The position numbers and the translations under genes were made by a program. From JAKAVK01 sp964419095 (GTDB lineage Archaea > Micrarchaeota > Micrarchaeia > Micrarchaeales > CABMGC01), in contig CAYQOG010000018.1 in NCBI GenBank assembly GCA_964419095.1, positions 1 to 16,436 of the forward strand: DNA of 16,436 nucleotides, in the 5' to 3' direction. Each line of letters opens with the position of its first letter. Positions within the stretch are counted from its first letter, which is position 1. Under the pieces are notes generated by a model, which was not told where the DNA came from, ran no database searches, and saw only the letters and a list, made by a program, of their open reading frames with translations. Below are positions 8,494 through 14,830 of the stretch, one piece after another.

Positions 8494-9783
8494 TCATGCC
8501 AGTCTGAATTTGCCTCCCAGGCTAAGTCTTATGGTTCCTCCAAGCATCTTGGCTATTGAATCCGTCAGCGGGTATATTATGATAAGATCCAGTGCGAAGA
8601 GAATGAGTTGTATTGTCACGTACCATCCAGCCGTTACCATGCCGTTCATGAAGACATAGATTCCGCTGAACGAATCCCAAGCATAGCTTACAAGCTGCGG
8701 GAATTGGCCGTTGGTGGCTATCTCGCTCGAAGGTATCAGCGTGTTCAGTATGCTTACGAAGGTATTGCATATTATCGTTCCGCCGCCGCAGACTCCTGCG
8801 GGCTGCGTTTCCGTGGGCGGAATGACTCCGGCAGCCCAGGCGGCGACAGGCTGGTCGAGGAGAACCAGGGTGGCGGGGAATATTATCGACGAGGCTATGC
8901 CTATCGCTATGAGCGTGCCTCCCACACCCCTTATGAACGGGAATGCGCGCATAACAAGTCCCATGGGAACGAATACAGTCAACCCGAGTGCTACCATCAC
9001 GGGCAGCAGCGTTATCAGCACGTCGAGCATAGCCGTCACGGGGAAGAGGACGAATTGCACAAGGTCAAATACAAGCGATTCGAAGTGCTGGATGACTATG
9101 TTGCCCGACTCAAGCATATAGTTCTGGTAAGGCGCCATGTCGAATCCCGAGTTGACCGAGAAGCCTGGAGTGAAAGGTATCGGAAGAGGCAGTGGCAGAT
9201 AAAGAAGCACGTGCGTACCTTGCACGAATCCTATTGCGATCGCAGCCTGGCCGACGAAGCCCCAGCCGGGAAGCACGTTCTGCTCTGCCGTGCAGAGATA
9301 CTGCTCCGAGCTTGTTATGAGCGTTCCTACATTCAGGTCGCCGGTACTGCCGCTTCCATGGACGCTTGGGGCGAGGGCGATGGCCATGCCGCTCACTATG
9401 GTTATGATCGCATATATCGCGACGACGAGGAAGACCGACTTGGTAAGCTCGTAGTACTCTCCCTGCACCCAATTCAAGACTCCGGAATGCCTGAAGACCC
9501 TGCCTACGATGTAGCCTATCGCTATTATGTCAAAAGCAACATCAAGCGCTACGAGCGTAATCCCAAGCGTGGTCCCAAAATTCGGGGAGGGTATGGAGCC
9601 GCCAGCTCCGCTGCCCGTACATATGCTGCTGTAAGTATCATAGTTTATGGTGCCGGATCCGCCAGGGGAAAGGGGCGCGCCGCCCCCATTCGATGCAGGT
9701 ATTACTGCGGATACGGGAAGGGAGCCGGCAGCTATCAATAGAAGCATCGCTGGAAGCAGAAAACGGCCGAACCCCGCACGCAT
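8494..9783 (-). CDS. VirB6/TrbL-like polytopic membrane protein, first in array
   Basis: This 429-residue protein has a signal peptide (about 1-26, ending LPVSA) and a Gly/Ser-rich mature N-terminus with C55. A helix at about 72-95 precedes the cytoplasmic loop with Q-G-E-Y-Y-E-L (E109), and another helix spans about 115-138. An outside loop with C164 is followed by a cluster of Leu/Pro/Phe (LYLPLPLPIPFTP). Late helices around 235-275 lead to R279-x5-R285-x2-GG(288-289)-x13-P303. The C-terminus ends in a helix and a short basic tail. It opens the operon: a TATA element at 9804-9814 would place the transcript start at or next to the ATG, so the message is probably leaderless. Family resemblance is to VirB6/TrbL inner-membrane channel proteins of type IV secretion systems; the channel role is inferred. 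Confidence 0.72.
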   Translation of the reverse strand: MRAGFGRFLLPAMLLLIAAGSLPVSAVIPASNGGGAPLSPGGSGTINYDTYSSICTGSGAGGSIPSPNFGTTLGITLVALDVAFDIIAIGYIVGRVFRHSGVLNWVQGEYYELTKSVFLVVAIYAIITIVSGMAIALAPSVHGSGSTGDLNVGTLITSSEQYLCTAEQNVLPGWGFVGQAAIAIGFVQGTHVLLYLPLPLPIPFTPGFSVNSGFDMAPYQNYMLESGNIVIQHFESLVFDLVQFVLFPVTAMLDVLITLLPVMVALGLTVFVPMGLVMRAFPFIRGVGGTLIAIGIASSIIFPATLVLLDQPVAAWAAGVIPPTETQPAGVCGGGTIICNTFVSILNTLIPSSEIATNGQFPQLVSYAWDSFSGIYVFMNGMVTAGWYVTIQLILFALDLIIIYPLTDSIAKMLGGTIRLSLGGKFRLA

Positions 9784-9803
9784 GATATGCGATTACATTA
9801 TCA

Positions 9804-9814
9804 GAATATAAAGC
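9804..9814 (-). promoter_or_regulatory. TATA promoter of the VirB6-like operon
   Basis: The minus strand reads GCTTTATATTC. Its centre is about 26 bases upstream of the ATG at 9783, which predicts a leaderless transcript for the first array gene. It sits between that gene and the stop of the upstream membrane-protein gene, so the operon can be started here even if read-through also occurs. Confidence 0.55.
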
Positions 9815-9824
9815 CATCGCAGCG

Positions 9825-10556
9825 TCAGTGTGTAAGTAGCGCAAACCTCTTCATGTAATACTCCGCTTGGAGTATCACGAAGTACGGGAGTATGAATACA
9901 GAAGTGACAACCAGGGTCACGTAGCCTGCCCAGACAGTGCCGAATACGAGTATGAATATGGCGTCGACTATGGAAATGGCAACCGTGAGCAGCAGAAGCC
10001 ATACGATATAGTAATGCGGTGCATGCATGACAAGCTTCACGCTGTCCTTCAGGGCCCTGCCTATTTTCTTGTTGTCAACCACTATGGCGCTCGGCACATA
10101 GAAGATTATGGCGAAGCCGAAGAAGCCCACAAGCGCTGTCACAAGAGCCGAATAGCCTATCATGTATCCGAGTATGTTCGCCGCGATGAGTATCAATGCG
10201 TATGCGAGGAGCACCGCAAATACCCGTCCGATGAACTTCTCTATCTCCTGGAAGACGCGCTTGCCTATGCTGACGTGCGTCTTCCTTGATCGCACTATTA
10301 GGCTTATCGCAACGAAGGCGAAGCTGAGAAAGAGAAGCGAGAAGACCATCGCAATGATCACGATTGCAATGCTTGCAAGGTTAGGGGAGATGAACACGCT
10401 TGCGCTCCTGAGGAACGTGCCCCCTGCGGTCACATAGGTGGGCAGCGGAGCGAGCAGCGGTATTGCGAATGCGATTATGAAGGGAATTGAGAATAGAAGC
10501 ACAAGGCGCATATTCTCGGTATAGGTCTTCCATGCATCGTTGATTGCGCTTGCCAT
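9825..10556 (-). CDS. Polytopic membrane protein, DUF4013/YciC-like
   Basis: This is a 243-residue protein from the ATG at 10556; an in-frame TTG at 10589 would add 11 residues that look unlike a natural N-terminus. About six membrane helices lie around 17-37, 58-90, 111-136, 139-160, 181-205 and 210-232. Visible features are the amphipathic start (INDAWKTYTEN), and IVVDNKKIGRALKDSVKLV (159-177) just before helix 5. That last motif, a short cytoplasmic helix with AL-x-x-S, is typical of the archaeal and bacterial membrane families near DUF4013 and YciC. Members have no agreed biochemical role. It points the same way as the VirB6-like operon and ends 41 bases before it. It may therefore be co-transcribed, but the operon has its own TATA box. 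A link to the secretion apparatus is positional only. Confidence 0.6.
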   Translation of the reverse strand: MASAINDAWKTYTENMRLVLLFSIPFIIAFAIPLLAPLPTYVTAGGTFLRSASVFISPNLASIAIVIIAMVFSLLFLSFAFVAISLIVRSRKTHVSIGKRVFQEIEKFIGRVFAVLLAYALILIAANILGYMIGYSALVTALVGFFGFAIIFYVPSAIVVDNKKIGRALKDSVKLVMHAPHYYIVWLLLLTVAISIVDAIFILVFGTVWAGYVTLVVTSVFILPYFVILQAEYYMKRFALLTH

Positions 10557-10588
10557 TGCCGCACCGTACAGGCTATAATGAAAAATCA

Positions 10589-10600
10589 AAGGTTAAAAGG
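10589..10600 (-). promoter_or_regulatory. Possible promoter of the 10556 gene
   Basis: The minus strand reads CCTTTTAACCTT. It is a weak TATA-like element about 40 bases upstream of the ATG at 10556, which would give a leader of about 13 bases. This is a low-confidence call. Confidence 0.3.
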
Positions 10601-10670
10601 CTATCGGGGCAGCGCACCTGATGGTTCACAAAATATTCGGCGACCTCCTTGGTCATGACTGACCTCTTCG

Positions 10671-10686
10671 GAAAGGTTTTTATATT
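10671..10686 (+). promoter_or_regulatory. BRE/TATA promoter of vapBC
   Basis: A purine-rich GAAAGG (10671-10676) followed by TTTATATT (10679-10686) has the order of an archaeal BRE plus TATA box. Its centre lies about 25 bases before the ATG at 10707, predicting a leaderless antitoxin message. It abuts the palindromic operator at 10686-10705. Confidence 0.6.
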
Positions 10687-10705
10687 TATACGTATATACG
10701 TATAA
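10686..10705 (+). promoter_or_regulatory. Palindromic operator of vapBC
   Basis: TTATACGTATATACGTATAA is a perfect 20-base palindrome. It also contains two tandem copies of TACGTATA (10689-10704). It fills the space between the TATA box and the ATG of a ribbon-helix-helix protein, whose family commonly binds short repeated half-sites. Autorepression by the antitoxin, or by the antitoxin-toxin complex, is the natural inference. Confidence 0.65.
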
Positions 10706-10706
10706 C

Positions 10707-10982
10707 ATGGCCAGGACAAAACTAACCCTTTCCATAGACAAAAAAGTCATCAAGGAGGCAAAGACGCAGGCACTGCTTAATGACAGCAGCATAAGCGATA
10801 TGGTCGAGGAGTTCCTTATGTCCATTGGGCATTCATGGGCCGACGAGCTCATGGAGAGGCTGGGCGTCAAGGACAGGTATGTAAGCTACGAAGACGTTAT
10901 GCGAAGAAGGCCAAAAGGCTCTGATGCCGGAAAGGCCATAAGGGCGCTTAGATATGGAAGAGAAAAACGCATATCTGGATAG
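10707..10982 (+). CDS. vapB: VapB-type ribbon-helix-helix antitoxin (DUF6364-like)
   Basis: This 91-residue protein has an N-terminal RTKLTLSIDKKVIKEAKTQA segment (3-22). It is the beta-strand and first helix of a ribbon-helix-helix fold, followed by a SISDMVEEFL helix. The pattern matches the DUF6364-type antitoxins found beside PIN toxins. The C-terminal half (about 42-91) is charged and would be the toxin-binding tail. The start ATG is fixed by the operator immediately upstream and the predicted leaderless promoter. The last 29 bases overlap the PIN-domain gene in another frame, a common toxin-antitoxin layout. The pair is on the strand opposite to all its neighbours and sits between secretion-related genes, so it may have arrived separately or help keep the locus. 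Confidence 0.8.
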   Translation: MARTKLTLSIDKKVIKEAKTQALLNDSSISDMVEEFLMSIGHSWADELMERLGVKDRYVSYEDVMRRRPKGSDAGKAIRALRYGREKRISG

Positions 10983-11400
10983 CAGCGCCCTGCTTAAAAG
11001 ATATCTCGCTGAAGATGGAACTGATATCGTCGACGAGTTATTCAAAGAAGCCGAGATGAAGAATACGGTGCTCTACCTCTCCATATGGAACATCGGCGAA
11101 GTGGTTGGCGTTTTGGATAAAAGAGGCAAGGCCGGAGAGCAAAAACGGATAAGCGATTTTTTAAATGAGGTGAAGAGGCTGGCAGGTGCCAGTTCATTAA
11201 AGACTGTGGAAATAACGCTCCCAATATTATTCGATTCCATCTCGATTGTGATTGCATACAAGGTGTACATCGCCGATGCGCTTCAGATTGTATCGTGCAA
11301 GCACTCGAAATGCCAGAAATTCTTTACCGGAGACAGGAAGCTCCACAATGCGGCAAAGAGGGAAGGACTCGACTCTGTATTCCTTGGCAAGTCTGTCTAG
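10954..11400 (+). CDS. vapC: VapC-type PIN-domain ribonuclease toxin
   Basis: This 148-residue protein has the four acidic positions of the PIN fold. They are D9 in YLDSSALLKRY, E49 in WNIGEVVG, D108 in YIADALQI, and D127 in FFTGDRKL. In the family these bind Mg or Mn and cleave RNA, often tRNA or rRNA; the target here is unknown. The gene overlaps vapB by 29 bases. Its stop (TAG, 11398-11400) overlaps tail-to-tail with the stop of the glycosyltransferase on the other strand in a shared CTAG. All catalytic acids are present, so the toxin is probably active. Length and motif spacing are normal for the family. Confidence 0.85.
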   Translation: MEEKNAYLDSSALLKRYLAEDGTDIVDELFKEAEMKNTVLYLSIWNIGEVVGVLDKRGKAGEQKRISDFLNEVKRLAGASSLKTVEITLPILFDSISIVIAYKVYIADALQIVSCKHSKCQKFFTGDRKLHNAAKREGLDSVFLGKSV

Positions 11401-13259
11401 CCAGAGTCTTTACTCTGCACAGGATATGCAAGGTAGACGTACTTTCCGTTGTAGAGTATCGCATGCATGTACGGCGACAATGAGCTTGCATTGCTTCCAT
11501 TGATTACAGCGTGCAGGTGATATTGCGTCGCGTTCTGCGGAAGCTCTATCCTGTTCACGTTCACAAGGCAGCTTACCGAGCTGCACTGCGCAGACTTCCC
11601 TATTATGCTGCTGTTTATTATCCCATACAGCAGGTACTGGATTCCGTTGTCCGAGTAGCCCTGCAAATAGAGGAAGACTGTGCTGTTGCCAAGGTTGTGG
11701 TAGACTATGTTTGCATCGTAGATTGTGGAGTTGCCCGAGAAACTGAGGCTCTGGTTCTCCAATGAAAGATTGAAATTGCCAACGTAGTCGAGATGTGACA
11801 GGTAAGTAAGCAAGACAGTAGCCGCGATGAGTATTGCCAATGCCATGTACGTCGGTGAAGTCTGTTTGTGCAGGAAAGCGGTGATCCGTCCTTTCTCATG
11901 CGCTTTCTTTCCGAGGACCATCGCAAAGACCATGAAGAAGAGATAGAAAGTATAGTATCCTGTAAGGGTGTGGAAGAGGAAAAGCAAAGGAATGAGACTC
12001 AGGATAGGTATCAATTCCTTCTTATTCCAGTAGAGCATGAGAAGCGCAGCTATCGCCGATGCGGCAATTACCAGTTTTCCCGAAAGCGCAAGCGTCACCG
12101 GATAAAAGAACGTGAAGATCGAAGCGATCGGCGTGATGTTGAAAGGAATTATGTTCCCGACTGGCGCGAAGATGCCGACCGCGAAGGCTGACGGGTTTAT
12201 CGCTATGAAATAACTGTCTATTAGAAGGAATATCGCAAGCGCGCCTGCCGTATCGCGCAATCCCTGCCTCCACCCGTAATTGTTGAATGAATAAAGCAGC
12301 AAAAGCGCTACGGGCAGCCAGATCTGCTGCTGTATAGAGAGCGCGAGCCCCAATGGTATGAAGGCGTATTTGCTCTTTATCTTCGCATATGCGATTATTA
12401 TCAGCGCGAGCATGAGGAAAGTTGTCACCGACGCAACTGTCCCAAGCGCAAGCGCAAGGAAAAGGATGACCTCGAACCTGAATTCCAGGATCCTCTTTCT
12501 CTCTGTCACAAGAATCACGGCGAGGAGCAGCAAGGCGAGGAAGATGCTTGTCTGCACGTTCATGTCTATGTGGCCCAGGTTATGCAAAGTGGGACTGGAG
12601 AGGAAATAGAAAGGCACAAATGAAAGGAAATAAAGCGCAGGATAGTCCATGGTCCCTACAAAGTTATTGCTCGTTGTTGCTGTCGCGCCTATTGTTGTGA
12701 AATTCGAATAGAGCTGACTGGATATGGATGTCGTATACGGGTTCATTCCGTGGAGAAGCTGCCCAACGGCATCGAATCCGAGCAGCACCTCGTCGCCGAA
12801 CTGGAAATAGACCACTATGTAAAAGAAGAAGAGCAGCGTTATCGCCATCCCTGCGGCGAATATGCCAAGCGCAACGGCCTTCTTCTTTGCGACCAGCCAG
12901 GCGTAGGCGCCGAGCGCAAAGATGAAGTAAAGAGGGATCAGTAAAAGCGTATACAATCCCCCTGAATGTATGGTCGCATAGATCCTGACTACCTCTGCGC
13001 TGAGCACTATCTGCGGCATCAGGAATACGGCAAGGAAGAGGATCAGCAGTATTATGAAAAGGGCGTGGAAGAGATTTGCAAATCCTCCTGGCGTCTCCCT
13101 TTTCATTGTGTAGAGAACCACGTACGCAAGGAAGATGGTGACATAGACAGGTCCGAGCGCATAATAGTAGAAGGAGATGTACTCTCCCACGTAAACGGCG
13201 AAGAATAAGAGGGAGAGCATGAACTCCAGGTACAGAATCCTATCCTCTGTTAACTTCAT
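11397..13259 (-). CDS. GT-C-type membrane glycosyltransferase with outer C-terminal domain
   Basis: This is a 620-residue protein from the ATG at 13259. About twelve or more helices occupy residues 8-455. The GT-C signature is in an outside loop: G-D-E (D156) followed by GFDAVGQLLHGMNPY (161-175) and MDYPALYFL (204-212). This resembles the D/E, NPY and YP-P motifs of polyprenol-phosphate-sugar-dependent transferases such as GT87/DUF2029 and ArnT-like enzymes. Unusually, about five helices precede the acidic loop, where family members typically have one. The last 150-170 residues form a probable outside, beta-rich domain with about eight N-x-S/T sequons. The enzyme would move a lipid-linked sugar onto a surface lipid or protein; donor and acceptor are unknown. 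It lies between the pilin and vapBC. A T-rich stretch at 13283-13298 could serve as its TATA region. Confidence 0.7.
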   Translation of the reverse strand: MKLTEDRILYLEFMLSLLFFAVYVGEYISFYYYALGPVYVTIFLAYVVLYTMKRETPGGFANLFHALFIILLILFLAVFLMPQIVLSAEVVRIYATIHSGGLYTLLLIPLYFIFALGAYAWLVAKKKAVALGIFAAGMAITLLFFFYIVVYFQFGDEVLLGFDAVGQLLHGMNPYTTSISSQLYSNFTTIGATATTSNNFVGTMDYPALYFLSFVPFYFLSSPTLHNLGHIDMNVQTSIFLALLLLAVILVTERKRILEFRFEVILFLALALGTVASVTTFLMLALIIIAYAKIKSKYAFIPLGLALSIQQQIWLPVALLLLYSFNNYGWRQGLRDTAGALAIFLLIDSYFIAINPSAFAVGIFAPVGNIIPFNITPIASIFTFFYPVTLALSGKLVIAASAIAALLMLYWNKKELIPILSLIPLLFLFHTLTGYYTFYLFFMVFAMVLGKKAHEKGRITAFLHKQTSPTYMALAILIAATVLLTYLSHLDYVGNFNLSLENQSLSFSGNSTIYDANIVYHNLGNSTVFLYLQGYSDNGIQYLLYGIINSSIIGKSAQCSSVSCLVNVNRIELPQNATQYHLHAVINGSNASSLSPYMHAILYNGKYVYLAYPVQSKDSG

Positions 13260-13282
13260 CAAAGAACCTGTAGTATCTAACA

Positions 13283-13324
13283 GTTAAAGATAAAAAGAAA
13301 AGAGGATGCCGCAAATGCGGCATC
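13283..13324 (-). terminator. Stem-loop plus T-rich terminator of the pilin gene
   Basis: GATGCCGC (13305-13312), a four-base loop, and GCGGCATC (13317-13324) form a perfect 8-bp hairpin 18 bases after the pilin stop. On the minus strand it is followed by a T-rich stretch (CTCTTTTCTTTTTATC). This resembles a bacterial intrinsic terminator; archaea usually need only the T tract. The same T tract, read on the same strand, could be the TATA region for the glycosyltransferase gene starting at 13259. Confidence 0.6.
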
Positions 13325-13341
13325 AAGCTTAAATTTTAATA

Positions 13342-13719
13342 TCAGATTCCGCAGCCGGTAGGTACAAGATTCGAGCTTGCTCCGCCTGTCGATGCTATTA
13401 TGTTGAGCAGCGAAGGTGCAAGCAGTACAAGTATCAATCCTACGACTCCTCCCACTATCATGCCCATGGACCATCCCTGTAGGTTTCCCCTCAGGTTTCC
13501 AGCCGCAGGCAGCAGGTGCGCCGCAGCGTACATCGTGCCTCCTGCTATGAAGAGCAAGAGTGCCAATACGCCTATCACTGTCGATATGGCGCCTACGATT
13601 CCGCAAAGGCTTGCAGATATGACATCGCCTGCGTTGCTGGCAGCTGCAGCCGTAGCCGCAATAAGCGACCCGAACATCACTGTAAGATAGAGCAATTTCA
13701 GCGTCTTTTGTATATTCAT
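13342..13719 (-). CDS. VirB2/TrbC-like pilin candidate
   Basis: This 125-residue protein has a signal peptide (1-27, hydrophobic core LLYLTVMFGSLIAATAAAA). Two Gly/Ala-rich membrane helices follow (about 40-66 and 85-111), joined by a short polar, basic loop (AAGNLRGNLQGW), and a C-terminal tail. Signal peptide plus two helices with a basic cytoplasmic loop is the architecture of VirB2/TrbC conjugative pilins. It is also that of the small Ced protein CedA1 in crenarchaea, now regarded as pilin-related. Two cysteines (C39 and C123) would both lie outside and could pair. It is encoded alone, with its own TATA promoter and a stem-loop terminator, as expected for an abundant product. An alternative is a small channel or holin-like protein; the VirB6-like operon nearby favours a pilin. 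Confidence 0.65.
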   Translation of the reverse strand: MNIQKTLKLLYLTVMFGSLIAATAAAASNAGDVISASLCGIVGAISTVIGVLALLLFIAGGTMYAAAHLLPAAGNLRGNLQGWSMGMIVGGVVGLILVLLAPSLLNIIASTGGASSNLVPTGCGI

Positions 13720-13759
13720 CGTCTCGCCTTATCAATCAATTTAGATATAAGTGCACTCC

Positions 13760-13767
13760 TTTAAATA
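13760..13767 (-). promoter_or_regulatory. TATA promoter of the pilin gene
   Basis: The minus strand reads GGTATTTAAAGG, preceded by the purine-rich GGAAA. A start about 26 bases downstream would fall near 13738, giving a leader of about 19 bases. A weak AAGGCGAG lies within that leader ahead of the ATG at 13719. Confidence 0.55.
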
Positions 13768-13835
13768 CCTTTCCTTATACTAAGATTTGAGCCGTTAAGT
13801 CGTTAAAAGAAGACAGTTTGCGCTTGTTCTGGGGC

Positions 13836-14762
13836 TCATTTCAGCGTGGCTATTATCCCGTCTATTATGCCGTGCACGCCTATGCCCCCTGTGGACCTTA
13901 CTGCCATCCTGTGGCTGAGCACCGGCCTAGCAAGGAACTTGATGTCCTCCATCATCACCTTGTCCCTTCCCTGTATCAATGCGCGCGCCTTCGAGGCGCG
14001 CATGAATGCGAGGTCTGCCCTCGGGCTTGCGCCCATGACCACGTGGATGTCGGTCCTGGTGGCGCTGACTATCCTCGCTATATACTCAGTGACTTCGTTA
14101 GGCAGTATTATCGACTTGGCAGCTACTTGCATGTCCAGTATGTCCTGGGTGGTGATTATCTTCTTCGTTACCACCGTTTCCTCCTTCTCCTTTAGCCGCA
14201 TCATCTCCTCTTCCTCCTCCATCTTCGGATAGTCCACGTCTATCTTCACGAGGAACCTATCGGCAAGGACCTTTGGAAGCTGCTCTGTCCCCTCGATCTT
14301 CAGGGGGTTTTGGGTGGCGAACGCCGTGAAAGGGTTCGGCAAAGCCATGTCGACTCCTGCAGCGGTGACCTGCCTCTCCTCAAGCGTCTCAAGGAACGCG
14401 CTCATGGTCTTGGGCGGCGACCTGTTCAATTCGTCTATAAGGAGTATGTTCGTGAAAACAGGGCCTTTCTTGAACTGCACCTCGTTCTTCTCATCGAGGT
14501 AGCTGTAGCCTATTATGTCAGTAGGGACAAGGTCCGGAGTTCCCTGAATGCGCTTGAAGTCGGCCTGCATGGTCTCGGCCATGGTCTTGCACATGGTTGT
14601 CTTTGCCACTCCGGGGACTCCCTCGAGCAGCGCGTGGCCGTTTGCTACGGCGGTCAGGAACATCAGTTCAATAGTATCATCTTTCCCGGCAATGTGCTTC
14701 TTCATTTCCTGTAGCACCTGCTGGAATGCAAGATGCGCATCTACCATCGCAACACCATCCAT
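13836..14762 (-). CDS. MoxR-family AAA+ ATPase
   Basis: This is a 308-residue protein. It has Walker A GVPGVAKT (48-55), Walker B ILLIDE (106-111), sensor 1 ATQNP (N152), an arginine-finger region LADRF (R169) and sensor 2 GASPRAD (R248). The order and spacing are those of the MoxR group. MoxR proteins are chaperone-like ATPases that mature or load protein complexes, often beside VWA-domain partner genes; no such partner is visible here. Two ATGs are possible, at 14762 and 14747. The TATA element at 14775-14786 would start the transcript near 14755, which fits the second one better; I give the longer form. It is on the same strand as the pilin but has its own promoter, so a link to the secretion genes is only positional. 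The gene looks intact. Confidence 0.88.
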   Translation of the reverse strand: MDGVAMVDAHLAFQQVLQEMKKHIAGKDDTIELMFLTAVANGHALLEGVPGVAKTTMCKTMAETMQADFKRIQGTPDLVPTDIIGYSYLDEKNEVQFKKGPVFTNILLIDELNRSPPKTMSAFLETLEERQVTAAGVDMALPNPFTAFATQNPLKIEGTEQLPKVLADRFLVKIDVDYPKMEEEEEMMRLKEKEETVVTKKIITTQDILDMQVAAKSIILPNEVTEYIARIVSATRTDIHVVMGASPRADLAFMRASKARALIQGRDKVMMEDIKFLARPVLSHRMAVRSTGGIGVHGIIDGIIATLK

Positions 14763-14774
14763 TCATCGAATGGC

Positions 14775-14786
14775 AAATTTATTAAT
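14775..14786 (-). promoter_or_regulatory. TATA-like element of the MoxR gene
   Basis: The minus strand reads ATTAATAAATTT. A start about 26 bases downstream falls near 14755. That would be inside the longer reading frame and eight bases before the ATG at 14747, hinting that the shorter start is used. Confidence 0.45.
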
Positions 14787-14830
14787 GGTGCGCTAGTCCG
14801 GGAGCAATCATCCTATCGGGAAAAGAGGCC

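Noticed and set aside
8608..9741. Long plus-strand open frame of 377 codons antisense to the first VirB6-like gene
   Set aside because: Its product is rich in Tyr, Arg, Glu and His without hydrophobic core or motif, as expected from the codon bias of the minus-strand membrane gene, which has signal peptide, helices and the shared signature.
10621..10662. Short frame MVHKIFGDLLGHD before vapB, with a small GGTCA/TGACC stem nearby
   Set aside because: Only 13 codons, closed by a stop shortly upstream, without ribosome site. It could be chance or a tiny gene remnant, and nothing supports either.
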